A DNA stretch of 64,000 bases from Qipengyuania psychrotolerans (GTDB taxonomy: Bacteria > Pseudomonadota > Alphaproteobacteria > Sphingomonadales > Sphingomonadaceae), in the NCBI RefSeq assembly GCF_019711355.1, contig NZ_CP081297.1, positions 2,377,001 through 2,441,000 on the forward strand, in the 5' to 3' direction. The notes under the pieces were generated by a model. The model was given only the letters and a program-made list of their open reading frames with translations, searched no databases and had not been told where the DNA came from. This document shows, piece after piece, positions 48,664 through 57,228 of this stretch. The stretch's first letter is position 1. Each line of letters begins with the position of its first letter. The position numbers and the translations under genes were made by a program.

Positions 48664-49029
48664 ATGAGCCAGTGGAGTCTCATAAAACTCGAATTGGACA
48701 GGTCAGCCAAATACCCGCTTGGATCTGTAAGCCGGGCCTATTTTATCCGCGCTCCGCTCGATGAAACGGGGTTGATCGACAATATGCGATTGTCCCGGGA
48801 GCCGCAGAGCGCGGCGGTCAGGAGGTTCTGGCCAAGCCAGCACGATTTGTCCGGCTATATCGTGAAGTCTACGAGCGGCTGGTATTTCCGCGATGCGGAC
48901 GCAGCCGGTCCAGATGAATGGTTTGCCAGCATCCTGGACGCGTCGATAACGGCGGGCTCAGTGCTGGAAATTACCGAGCGCGACGGGACCGTTTCAACCT
49001 TCCGGGTCGCCGAGATCACGCCGTTCTAG
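48664..49029 (+). CDS. Conserved-looking small cytoplasmic protein, function unknown
   Basis: 121 residues, no signal peptide or TM segment. Features: WSLIKLELDRS, a YPLGSVSRAYFIRAPLDETGLID segment, a VRRFWPSQHDLSGYI stretch and a GWYFRD motif; the C-terminal third is beta-rich. I do not recognise it. The start is uncertain (ATG 48664, ATG 48652 or GTG 48637). It overlaps the converging fixJ by 4 nt and is divergent from the usp gene. Confidence 0.7.
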   Translation: MSQWSLIKLELDRSAKYPLGSVSRAYFIRAPLDETGLIDNMRLSREPQSAAVRRFWPSQHDLSGYIVKSTSGWYFRDADAAGPDEWFASILDASITAGSVLEITERDGTVSTFRVAEITPF

Positions 49030-49661
49030 TCTTCGTCCTGCTGCCGATCAGCCTCGCCCACCCCTGCCATGAACGCTACGCGGAGCAGGTCGGACAAGCT
49101 ATGTACGTCGAGCTTCGACATCAGGTTGGCACGATGGATTTCGACCGTGCGCGCGCTGATCCCGAGATCATATCCGATCGTCTTGTTAGGCCAGCCCTTG
49201 ACCAGCCCTTCCAATACTTCTCGTTCGCGGGTCGTCAGCGGCTGTAGGCGCGCCTGCGCTTCGTTCTTGGTGGTGCGCCATCGGTCTGCGTCATTGAGGC
49301 GCTGAGATGCCTCTTCGATCGCGGAAATCAGCTGGGGCTTGTCGAAGGGCTTTTCGATAAAATCCACCGCTCCGGCCTTCATCGCCCTTACCGCCAGCTC
49401 CACTTCTCCGTGCCCGGTCATGACAACTACCGGGAAAGTGATGCCGCGCTCGCCGATTTCGTCCTGCACATCCAGGCCGTCAGGGCCCGGCATGCGAATG
49501 TCCATCAGGATGCATCCCGGGTCCAGATTGTCGACCGTGCTCAAGAGCTCGGCTCCGCTTTCGAAAGTGCGGACCGTGTGGCCCGACGTGCGGAGCATGA
49601 ACCCGACCGATCGCCTGATCGAGGGGTCGTCATCGACGAGGTAAACCGGATAATCAGTCAT
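49026..49661 (-). CDS. fixJ: FixJ-type response regulator
   Basis: 211 residues. Receiver domain with VYLVDDDPSIRRSVGFML, phospho-Asp in CILMDIRMPGPDGLD, VMTGHGEVELAVRAMKAGAVDFIEKPF; the LuxR-type helix-turn-helix follows (LTTREREVLEGLVKGWPNKTIGYDLGISARTVEIHR in two parts). GGAGG lies 5 nt before ATG 49661, inside the fixL 3' end (8-nt overlap), so it is translationally coupled to its kinase. In rhizobia FixJ turns on fixK and nifA at low O2; here it sits in a stress-gene island. Confidence 0.9.
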   Translation of the reverse strand: MTDYPVYLVDDDPSIRRSVGFMLRTSGHTVRTFESGAELLSTVDNLDPGCILMDIRMPGPDGLDVQDEIGERGITFPVVVMTGHGEVELAVRAMKAGAVDFIEKPFDKPQLISAIEEASQRLNDADRWRTTKNEAQARLQPLTTREREVLEGLVKGWPNKTIGYDLGISARTVEIHRANLMSKLDVHSLSDLLRVAFMAGVGEADRQQDED

Positions 49662-50811
49662 TCTCACCTCCGAAATTCGCGCTTTTCAACGTGAACGAGA
49701 ATTCAGTCCCCCCCAGCTCGGAAGGCCGGGCCCAAATCTTGCCGCCATGCGCGTTGATGATGGTCTGGCAGATCGAAAGGCCAAGCCCCATCCCGCTTGC
49801 CTTGGTGCTGACAAAGGGATGGAACAGGCGCTGTGCCACGTGGGGGTCGAGCCCGGGGCCGCTATCGCTCACGGAAATGCGGACCATGCCATCATCGTGA
49901 CACGCGCTGGTGACCCGCAAACGCTTGTTTGGGGATCCCTGCATCGCCTCGAGGGCGTTCCGTATGAGATTTACAAGGACCTGCTGGATCTGGATTGGGA
50001 CAACCAGAACGCTCTCACATTCGGGAGCAATCTGGCTGGAAAAGTCCACGTCCCTCCCGTCCCCGTTGACCAGCGCGAGGGCAGTGGCAGAGTTCACGAT
50101 GCGCCTCAGGTTGTCGATCTCAGGCGTGATATCTCCGTGAGAGATAAAGTCGCGTAACCGGCGAATGATTTCGCCCGCACGAAGCGCCTCGCTGCGGCAT
50201 TTGGACAGGGCGTGCCGGACATCGTCCAACCCATCCATCGCCGCATCATCGAGCATATCGCTCGCTGCTGCCGCATAGTTTACAATAGATGTGAGCGGCT
50301 GATTGAGTTCATGCGCGATGGAACTGGCGAGACTTCCCATCGATGAAATGCGCGAGACATGGGCGAGATCAGCCTGAAGCGAATGCATCAGCTGTTCGTT
50401 TTCCCCGACGTTGGTCAAATCCTTGATGAAGCCGGCGAAATACAGCCTGTCACCGAACTTCATTTCTCCGACCGTAAGCTCGATTGGAAATGTATCTCCG
50501 TTGCGGCGGCGAGCGTTGGTCACGCGCGCCGTCCCAATCATCCTTTTTTCCCCGGTATCCAGGTAGTGGGCAAGATAGCCATTGTGAGCCTCGCGGTCGG
50601 GCGACGGCATGAGCAGGCTGACATTTTCGTTGCGAACTTGCTCTTCGCTATATCCGAACATTCGCTCGGCACCCGTGTTGAAAGACAGGATCCCCCCCGC
50701 TTGATCGATCACCACCACCGCGTCTGGAACGACGTCGGTCAGCCCGTGGAGGTCGTCGAATCGACGAAGCATCCGGTTGGTCACTCGGCTGTTTGCAGGT
50801 AGCTCTTTCAT
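49654..50811 (-). CDS. fixL: FixL-type PAS sensor histidine kinase, probable heme oxygen sensor
   Basis: 385 residues, soluble. The PAS domain aligns from memory with Bradyrhizobium FixL: H76 in REAHNGY falls at the heme-ligand His200, and R96 in IGTARV at the distal Arg220, so O2 sensing is plausible, though R206 and H214 equivalents differ. The kinase domain has phospho-His167 in SSIAHELNQPLTS, VNLIRNALEAM, DSGPGL and GMGLGLSI. The unusual QADLAHVSRISSMG linker is typical of FixL. No Shine-Dalgarno is obvious at ATG 50811. Divergent from the L,D-transpeptidase gene. Confidence 0.88.
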   Translation of the reverse strand: MKELPANSRVTNRMLRRFDDLHGLTDVVPDAVVVIDQAGGILSFNTGAERMFGYSEEQVRNENVSLLMPSPDREAHNGYLAHYLDTGEKRMIGTARVTNARRRNGDTFPIELTVGEMKFGDRLYFAGFIKDLTNVGENEQLMHSLQADLAHVSRISSMGSLASSIAHELNQPLTSIVNYAAAASDMLDDAAMDGLDDVRHALSKCRSEALRAGEIIRRLRDFISHGDITPEIDNLRRIVNSATALALVNGDGRDVDFSSQIAPECESVLVVPIQIQQVLVNLIRNALEAMQGSPNKRLRVTSACHDDGMVRISVSDSGPGLDPHVAQRLFHPFVSTKASGMGLGLSICQTIINAHGGKIWARPSELGGTEFSFTLKSANFGGEND

Positions 50812-50908
50812 AGGTCATGCCAAAGAAATGGAACGGCCTCCTAATCAGTTATTGCGGGAGCGGCGAGGTTCAAGGCTGCGATAGTTGTGTTCCGAAATGT
50901 GTACTGGC

Positions 50909-50924
50909 GTTACGGTAAATACCC
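50909..50924. promoter_or_regulatory. TACG element in the fixL/ldt divergent region
   Basis: GTTACGGTAAATACCC, between fixL (start 50811) and the L,D-transpeptidase (start 50962). Shares TACGG with the hsp20 and usp elements. Confidence 0.35.
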
Positions 50925-50961
50925 TATTTTCCAGCACTGCGCGACCACTACGGCGGGTAGG

Positions 50962-52128
50962 ATGCGCACTCTATTTTTTGCCATAACGCTCGCTCTGCAC
51001 TTGCCCTGCGCTGCCTTGGCCAATTCCCCTGCGAACTGGCGGCCCGAGCAGGTTGAAAACCTTTCTCACTGGATTGATCGTGCTGCAGATTCGGCGATCA
51101 TCCTCCCGAAGGATGCGGGCGAGAATCTACGCGCTGCCATCACCGCGCAATCTCAGGGTGATCTGGATCCGGTCGCCAATGAAGCCGCGCTCGAACTGCT
51201 GCGCGCCTACCACGGGCTTTGCTGCGGTCCCGTGCGCCCGCGCAATTGGCATATCGGCCCAACGCCCAATGACGATGAATTGCGCCGCCTCCTGGCCGAT
51301 GCCCTGATCGAAGACCGGCTCGATCTGTTCCTGCGCAGCATGCAGCCCCGGCATCCATACTATCGCCAGCTTTCGCTTGCCTACGCGAGAGAGCAGGACG
51401 GCGCGAAGAAACGCGTGCTGGCACTAAATCTGGCGCGCTGGCGCTGGATGCCGCGCACTCCGGGACAGCGCTATCTCCTGGTTAATGCCGCAAGCCAGGA
51501 AGTTACACTGTGGCAAGCAGGCGAACCTATCCAGCGCTGGCGCACGATCGTGGGAAAGCCGTCGAGCCCGACACCGATCTTCTCGGCCGAAGTATCGGGC
51601 GTGGTGTTCAATCCCTGGTGGGAGATCCCCCCGAGCATCGCTGCGGAAGGGATCGCGGCGATGGTCCGCCGGAACCCTGCCTTGGCGCGTCAGCGCGGCT
51701 ATGTGTACCGCAGTGGCCGTTACCGGCAGAGGCCGGGCGACAATAATGCGCTGGGCAGGATGAAGCTGGTGATGCCGAACCCCTACAGTGTGTTTTTGCA
51801 CGACACCTCGAACCGCGAGCTTTTCAGCTCCGACGAGCGGACATTGAGCCACGGGTGCGTGAGGGTCGACCAGGCGCTGCAATTTGCTTCCGCCTTGCTC
51901 GAACCCGGTGGCTGGACGCAGGCCCGCACCGACGAGACTGTCGCTGCGGGAAAAACCGTAACCATTTCCCTGCCCGAACCGCTCCCGGTTTACATCGCCT
52001 ATTTCACGGCCGAGCCAGGTTCCTCCGGCACGGTCAAATACCTCCACGATGTCTATGGGCGCGACGGTGACGCAGCGCTTCCGGAAGATGTCCTGACGCG
52101 CGAATGTGCGCTGCCGCCGAGCTGCTGA
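50962..52128 (+). CDS. Periplasmic L,D-transpeptidase (YkuD domain)
   Basis: 388 residues. The signal peptide (MRTLFFAITLALHLPCAALA) is followed by a peptidoglycan-binding-like helical part, then the YkuD domain with RYLLVNAASQEVTLWQ and catalytic motif HDTSNRELF plus LSHGCVRV (H297, C299). It forms 3-3 cross-links in peptidoglycan or attaches proteins. GGGTAGG lies just before ATG 50962; the frame is open to 50887 but that part is promoter. Preceded by a TACG element, so it may belong to the FixJ-linked set. Confidence 0.9.
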   Translation: MRTLFFAITLALHLPCAALANSPANWRPEQVENLSHWIDRAADSAIILPKDAGENLRAAITAQSQGDLDPVANEAALELLRAYHGLCCGPVRPRNWHIGPTPNDDELRRLLADALIEDRLDLFLRSMQPRHPYYRQLSLAYAREQDGAKKRVLALNLARWRWMPRTPGQRYLLVNAASQEVTLWQAGEPIQRWRTIVGKPSSPTPIFSAEVSGVVFNPWWEIPPSIAAEGIAAMVRRNPALARQRGYVYRSGRYRQRPGDNNALGRMKLVMPNPYSVFLHDTSNRELFSSDERTLSHGCVRVDQALQFASALLEPGGWTQARTDETVAAGKTVTISLPEPLPVYIAYFTAEPGSSGTVKYLHDVYGRDGDAALPEDVLTRECALPPSC

Positions 52129-52152
52129 AACCTTCCGCCGAGCAAGGCTCTA

Positions 52153-52173
52153 CATACGGAAGTTTGCGTATCG
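52153..52173. promoter_or_regulatory. TACG element upstream of hsp20
   Basis: TACGGAAGTTTGCGTATCG, forming TACG and CGTA arms (TACG-N8-CGTA), about 60-80 bp upstream of the hsp20 ATG at 52234. This is the most symmetric copy of the motif seen in this island. Confidence 0.45.
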
Positions 52174-52233
52174 CAGAGCTGGTACGCGGCCGATAATTTC
52201 ATCTCACGAAATCCACGAATGAAGGACTCGGAA

Positions 52234-52722
52234 ATGGTCAATCAAACTCTCACAGCCCCCACAACGCGTATCGAGCCGAGCTTTGCCGAGCGGTTTATCG
52301 AGCCGCTCAACAAGATGCGTACCGGCGTGGATCACCTGATCGAAGATCTCCCCGCACGCTGGTCGGCATTCCAGTTTCCCGCAGCGCCAGCCATCGAAAT
52401 GACAGAGACTGATAAGCTCTACACAATTTCCGCAGAGGTCCCGGGGATAGCCAGCGAAGACATCGAATTGCAGATCGACCGCGACACGCTCATCCTCAAG
52501 GGCGAGAAGAAGGAAGAACGCCGCGAAGAAGACTGCGATTATGTCATCAGCGAAAGGGCCTATGGATCGTTCGAACGGCGCATTGCCCTTCCTCAGGACG
52601 CGCTGACCGACCAGATCGAAGCCGAAAGAAAAGACGGCCTGCTGCGCATATCAATTCCGCGCAGCAAGGATGCCAAGTCGGCGAAGAGGAAAATCGAAAT
52701 TCACACCCATACCAATAGCTGA
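52234..52722 (+). CDS. Small heat-shock protein Hsp20
   Basis: 162 residues. The alpha-crystallin domain spans about 50-150: PAIEMTETDKLYTISAEVPGI, DTLILKGEKKEE, YGSFERRIALP and DGLLRISIPRS. The variable N-terminus is short; the tail lacks a clear I-x-I, having KIEIHTH. It acts as an ATP-independent holdase under stress. AAGGA lies 7 nt before ATG 52234 (an upstream ATG at 52219 has none). Confidence 0.92.
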   Translation: MVNQTLTAPTTRIEPSFAERFIEPLNKMRTGVDHLIEDLPARWSAFQFPAAPAIEMTETDKLYTISAEVPGIASEDIELQIDRDTLILKGEKKEERREEDCDYVISERAYGSFERRIALPQDALTDQIEAERKDGLLRISIPRSKDAKSAKRKIEIHTHTNS

Positions 52723-52807
52723 ATTGAGCTGCCTGCTAAGTCTCGACTCCCGTCCCCGCAGAGCAGCTCAGTAGAGCGGTGCGCAACCCGTCGACCGCTC
52801 AAACGGA

Positions 52808-52836
52808 GCCCCCGGTGTCCCCTAGGCACCGGGGGC
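52808..52836. terminator. Terminator-like hairpin after hsp20
   Basis: A perfect 10-bp stem GCCCCCGGTG/CACCGGGGGC with a 9-nt loop, followed by CTATTC, so a weak U-run. It lies 86 nt after the hsp20 stop. Confidence 0.55.
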
Positions 52837-52967
52837 CTATTCATTACCGGCAGCCAATAGAGGCCCAACCTGTTTTCGTCAGGAAATGCGGGGGTTCCCT
52901 TAGTGCGCTCCCATTTAGCCGGACGTAGCATGCCATTCTTCTCGACAGCGAAGTGAAGGAAATTGTC

Positions 52968-53411
52968 ATGAGCACCACTGGCCTGGAAGTCTTCGACAAG
53001 ACTTTGCAATCGACACATACCTGGCTCGACGAGATAATGGATCGCATCGGCCCCGACCGCACCTTGGCATGGAAAGTGCTGTCGACGGTATTGCAGGCTC
53101 TGCGCGACCGTCTGCCGATCGAACTGGCCGCTCACTTTGGCGCGCAATTGCCGCTGCTTGTCCGCGGCACCTATTATGCCGGTTTCGATCCCTCGAAACT
53201 GCCCGCCAGCTGGCACACTGCAGAAGAATTCCGCCAACATATTTCCGCCGGCCTTTCGGATGCCCGAACAGTGGGCGCCAGCGACGCGATCGATGCGGTT
53301 ATCGCTGTCCTCGACCGCCATTTATCTGCTGGCCAGATGGACAAGGTATACCGCGCGCTTCCAAGGCAGATACGCGGGCTGTGGCCAGAGTACCAAGGTT
53401 CGGACGTCTGA
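52968..53411 (+). CDS. DUF2267 domain protein
   Basis: 147 residues, all-helical DUF2267: FDKTLQSTHTWLDEIMDRIG, AWKVLSTVLQALRDRLPIELAAHFGAQLPLLVRGTYYAGFDP, then a C-terminal half with FRQHISAG and QMDKVYRALPRQIRGLWP. These proteins are common in stress and usp-type islands but have no established function. AAGGAAA lies upstream of ATG 52968. Confidence 0.85.
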   Translation: MSTTGLEVFDKTLQSTHTWLDEIMDRIGPDRTLAWKVLSTVLQALRDRLPIELAAHFGAQLPLLVRGTYYAGFDPSKLPASWHTAEEFRQHISAGLSDARTVGASDAIDAVIAVLDRHLSAGQMDKVYRALPRQIRGLWPEYQGSDV

Positions 53412-53448
53412 CTGTATCCGGCCCCCGCGCGGCCGCCCGCGTGGCGGA

Positions 53449-54240
53449 TCAGTCATCGGCGCCAAGATAGTGTTCGATCACGATCGGATCGCGGAGCATT
53501 TGGTCCGGCGTTCCTTCAAATATCACCTCGCCTTCGTCGATGACGCACGCATGATCGATGAGTTCGAGCATAACATCGACGTTCTGGTCGGTTAGCAGGA
53601 CGGCAATCCCGCGCTTTTTCATATCGAGGACGAGTTCCTTGATATTGGCGATCGTCAGTGGATCGATTCCGGCAAAAGGCTCGTCGAGAAGCATGAGGGC
53701 GGGATCCAGCGCGAGCGCGCGTGCGATCTCGCAGCGCCGCCTTTCCCCGCCCGAAAGCGCCGTCGCCGCCGTATCGCGCAGATGCTTGATATCGAGATCT
53801 CTCATCAGCTCCTCCACACGCGCGGCTTGTCGTTCTGCATCCGGCTCGACGATTTCGACCATTGCCCCGATGTTCTGCGCCACCGTCAGCCCGCGAAAAA
53901 CGGATGGCTGTTCAGGCAAGTATCCCATTCCCATGATGGCGCGGCGATAGAACGGAAGGCGCGTTATATCCTGCCCGCGCAGCATGATCCGCCCGAGATC
54001 CGGCTTCAACAGACCGAGCACGCAATAGAAACTTACCGTTTTCCCCGCCCCATCGGGGCCGAATAGGCCGAAGATTTCGCCCTCCCGGATCTTGAGGGAA
54101 AGACCCTTGAGGACGGGACGCTTTCCAAACGTCTTGAACAGGTCAATCGCTTCGAGAATTACGGGTGCCTGGCGAGCCATGGCGATCGGATCGATAGCAG
54201 GTTTCGCCTCGGCTGCTGGCTCGGCGCTCTGCTTGTCCAT
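53449..54240 (-). CDS. LptB-like ABC ATP-binding protein
   Basis: 263 residues. After a 30-residue Ala/Glu-rich tail come GPDGAGKT (Walker A), GYLPEQPSVFRGLTV (Q-loop), LSGGERRRCEIARAL (signature), LMLLDEPFAG (Walker B) and LTDQNV in the switch position, where LptB usually has TDHNV. The layout is that of LptB, which drives lipopolysaccharide transport with LptFG, but no lptA/lptC/rpoN is next to it; it may be a second LptB-like copy or serve another exporter. ATG 54240 is used. Confidence 0.85.
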   Translation of the reverse strand: MDKQSAEPAAEAKPAIDPIAMARQAPVILEAIDLFKTFGKRPVLKGLSLKIREGEIFGLFGPDGAGKTVSFYCVLGLLKPDLGRIMLRGQDITRLPFYRRAIMGMGYLPEQPSVFRGLTVAQNIGAMVEIVEPDAERQAARVEELMRDLDIKHLRDTAATALSGGERRRCEIARALALDPALMLLDEPFAGIDPLTIANIKELVLDMKKRGIAVLLTDQNVDVMLELIDHACVIDEGEVIFEGTPDQMLRDPIVIEHYLGADD

Positions 54241-54410
54241 TGCCGTTGCTTGCCTTTCAAACCGGTTGTCACAGGTGCAAATGCGGCGCGATGACCATAT
54301 CGGCCTGCCCTGACCCGGCCAGACTGCGGGGCGCATTGTAGAACTGCCATCCGGAATGCCCCCTATCGGACGGTTGCCCCCCGCTGCGAAATGCCGGAGC
54401 CAGCCAAACC

Positions 54411-54426
54411 CCGTATGGAGAATTAC
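54411..54426. promoter_or_regulatory. CCGTAT element upstream of the P-type ATPase
   Basis: CCGTATGGAGAATTAC, in the region between the lptB-like start (54240) and the ATPase. Shares CCGTAT with the element at 48601; weakest match of the set. Confidence 0.25.
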
Positions 54427-54581
54427 TGATAGCGAGCGCCCTTCTCTTCTCGCAGGCTGCGGCCCTCACCCGGGGGAACATCCCATGACCGAAACTGGAC
54501 ACACGGCCGCGGAGAAGACATTCGATCGAGAATAATCGCCTCGGGGCCAATCAGGCCTGGCACGCACGCACTGCTGCCGAA

Positions 54582-57176
54582 GTGTTTGTGCAGCAGGACA
54601 CCAGGAATGGCGGCCTTACCCAAAGCGAAGTCGATGAACGCCTGTCCGAGTACGGCCCCAACTTGCTGCCAGAGGTCCGGCGAGCAGGCCTGATCGACAT
54701 ATTTGCGCGCCAGTTCGCCAACCCGCTGATCTATCTGCTCATTGTCGCCGGCGTTCTTTCCCTGGCCATCGGTGACCGGTTGGATGCCGTGTTCATCTTC
54801 GGCGTCCTGACAACCAATGCTCTTGTCGGCAGCTATCAGGAATACAAGGCCGACGCAGGCGCGCGCGCACTGAGAAACCTGGTGCCCCAGGTGGCCCGTG
54901 TCGTCCGCAATGGGGCCGTGCAAGAAATCTCCGCTGCAGAGATAGTGCCCGGTGACATCGTCGAACTGGAAAGCGGGATGAAGGTGACGGCCGACGTGCG
55001 CCTCGTCGATGCGCACGGCCTCCGGATCGATGAAAGCTCGCTCACCGGGGAATCGATGCCGGTCCTGAAAGACGCCAATCTCCTGCTTGATGCCGAGACC
55101 GTTGCAGGCGACCGGCTCACGATGGCGCACGCCGGAACTGTCGTGGTGGAAGGCCGCGGCAAGGGCATCGCGGTTGAAACAGGCGCCGCGACATTGCTGG
55201 CGGGGATCGGCTCGATGCTGTCCGACACTGCCCGAAACGCAGCTGAAACGCCGCTGGTCAGAAAGATGGCAAAACTGGCGCGGCGCATTGCGGTGGGCAC
55301 CGTCGGATTGATCCTGGTGCTTGCCGCATTGCTGGCACTGCAAGGCGATGGATGGCGCGAGCTCCTGTTGCTGGCCATCGCGCTGGCCGTTGCAGCGATA
55401 CCGGAAGGACTGCCAATCGCCGTGACCGTTGCCCTTTCCGCGGCTGCAAGCCGCATGGCTCAGCGCAACGTTATCGTCCGGTCGCTGCCGGCGGTCGAGG
55501 GGCTCGGATCGTGCACCCTTATCGCCACAGACAAGACCGGGACGCTGACTTTGAACCGGCTAACCGTGAATCGAGTAGTGCTTGCCGACGGGACGAGTGT
55601 CGAACGCCAGCAGTGGCTCGACGGGATGATGCGCGATGGCCTGGGCGAGATCGGCCGGGCAGCAGCTATTTGCAACGAAGCGCATCTGACCGACACCGGC
55701 AGCCCGGTCGGTGATGCTGTCGATATCGCCCTGTTGGATCTGGCGCACGAGACCGGCAACGAGCCCGAGCAGTTGCTGGGGATCGAGCGCCTTGCCATCA
55801 TGCCATACGAGCCTGCGGCCCGCTTTGCTGCAGTGGAAGCCAGATCACCCGAAGGCAGTCGCCTAGTGGTCAAGGGCGCTCCGGAAACAGTGCTCGCCAT
55901 GTGCGCAGAATGTCCTGAAGATGCGCTCAATATTGCCGAGAAAATTGCAAGCGAGGGTTACCGTGTGCTGGTGCTGGCCGACGCAAATTCGGCATCAGCT
56001 GCCGGGCCCATCCATGACCGGTTGCATGGCCTGAGGCTGCTGGGCTTTGTCGGCCTGAGTGACCCACTTCGTCTGGGCGTTGTCGAAGCGGTTGCCCGCT
56101 GCCTTCAAGCAGGAATCTCGGTTCGGATGATCACGGGAGATCACCCGACAACGGCCCTCGCCATTGCGCGGCAACTGGGCCTGGATGCAGAGGCCGCAAA
56201 TGTCGTGACCGGGTCGGAGCTGGCCCGGCTCGATCCCGAAAGCGATGCTTTCACACACGCCGTGAGCGAGGCGGAAGTATTTGCACGGATCGAACCTGCG
56301 CAGAAGTTGGCGATCGTAAAGGCGCTCCAGCGCAGCGATCATATTGTCGCAGTAACGGGTGACGGCGTGAATGATGGCCCCGCTCTGCATGCTGCGGACA
56401 TCGGCGTTGCAATGGGCAAAGGCGGGACCGATGTCGCCCGTGCGGCCTCGGACCTGGTCATCGCTGACGACAATTTCGCGACAATTCTGGCGGGTATCGA
56501 AGAAGGGCGCGTGACCTTCCTCAATGTCCGCAAGATCGTGATTTTCATGCTGGCCACCGGACTGGCGGAAATTCTCATGTTCATCGGCGCGCTGGCTTTC
56601 GGGCTACCCATGCCGCTTACCCCGGTTCAGCTGTTGTGGCTGAACATCGTCACAAACGGTCTGCAGGATGTGACGCTCGGCTTTGGCAAAGGCGAAGGAG
56701 ACGAACTGCAAAAGGCCCCGCGGCGCAAGCTGGCTACGCTGGTCGATCACGAAGCCATCATCCTGATGCTTCCCGGGACCATCGTGATGACAGCGGCAGC
56801 CGTCTGGATCATGGCCGACCATCTTGCGGCAGGGGATAGTGTTGATGAAGCCCGCAATACCGTGCTGTTTATCGTGGTGCTTTTCCAGAATGCCTTCCTC
56901 CTCACGGTTCGCAATCTGCACATGCCTTTCTGGAGGTGGCATCCGCCGGAAAACGGATGGCTGTTTGCCGGGCTCAGCACCGCATTGGTGCTTCACATCG
57001 TGGCCCAGCACGTGCCGCTGACGCAGACCATGCTCGGCATCAGCCCGGTTGGTGCCGAAGTGGTCGCGCAAGGGCTTGGCGCCGCCCTGCTGGTCCTCTT
57101 TTCCACCGAAGCTGCGAAGTGGTGGCTGGCGCGCAGGCGAAGCGCGCCTGTCACCGGAACATTACCTATGGCGTGA
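54582..57176 (+). CDS. P-type cation-transporting ATPase (Ca2+/Mg2+ type), start region disrupted
   Basis: 864 residues from the first standard start codon in this frame (GTG 54582). Motifs: TGES, PEGLP in AVAAIPEGLPIAVTVAL (class II), phosphorylated Asp in DKTGTLT, GDGVNDGPALHAADIGVAM, and about ten spans. The conserved N-terminal AWHARTAAEV lies upstream of 54582 in the same frame, which opens after a TGA ending at 54489 and offers no ATG/GTG/TTG. A good ATG with GGGGGAA sits at 54485 in another frame and runs to a stop near 54533. This looks like a single frameshift near 54530, real or sequencing error. Confidence 0.88.
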   Translation: MFVQQDTRNGGLTQSEVDERLSEYGPNLLPEVRRAGLIDIFARQFANPLIYLLIVAGVLSLAIGDRLDAVFIFGVLTTNALVGSYQEYKADAGARALRNLVPQVARVVRNGAVQEISAAEIVPGDIVELESGMKVTADVRLVDAHGLRIDESSLTGESMPVLKDANLLLDAETVAGDRLTMAHAGTVVVEGRGKGIAVETGAATLLAGIGSMLSDTARNAAETPLVRKMAKLARRIAVGTVGLILVLAALLALQGDGWRELLLLAIALAVAAIPEGLPIAVTVALSAAASRMAQRNVIVRSLPAVEGLGSCTLIATDKTGTLTLNRLTVNRVVLADGTSVERQQWLDGMMRDGLGEIGRAAAICNEAHLTDTGSPVGDAVDIALLDLAHETGNEPEQLLGIERLAIMPYEPAARFAAVEARSPEGSRLVVKGAPETVLAMCAECPEDALNIAEKIASEGYRVLVLADANSASAAGPIHDRLHGLRLLGFVGLSDPLRLGVVEAVARCLQAGISVRMITGDHPTTALAIARQLGLDAEAANVVTGSELARLDPESDAFTHAVSEAEVFARIEPAQKLAIVKALQRSDHIVAVTGDGVNDGPALHAADIGVAMGKGGTDVARAASDLVIADDNFATILAGIEEGRVTFLNVRKIVIFMLATGLAEILMFIGALAFGLPMPLTPVQLLWLNIVTNGLQDVTLGFGKGEGDELQKAPRRKLATLVDHEAIILMLPGTIVMTAAAVWIMADHLAAGDSVDEARNTVLFIVVLFQNAFLLTVRNLHMPFWRWHPPENGWLFAGLSTALVLHIVAQHVPLTQTMLGISPVGAEVVAQGLGAALLVLFSTEAAKWWLARRRSAPVTGTLPMA

Positions 57177-57228
57177 GAGCTGAGCCGAGACAAAATGCAG
57201 GCAGCTCAATTGCTTGAGGAGAACCCTG

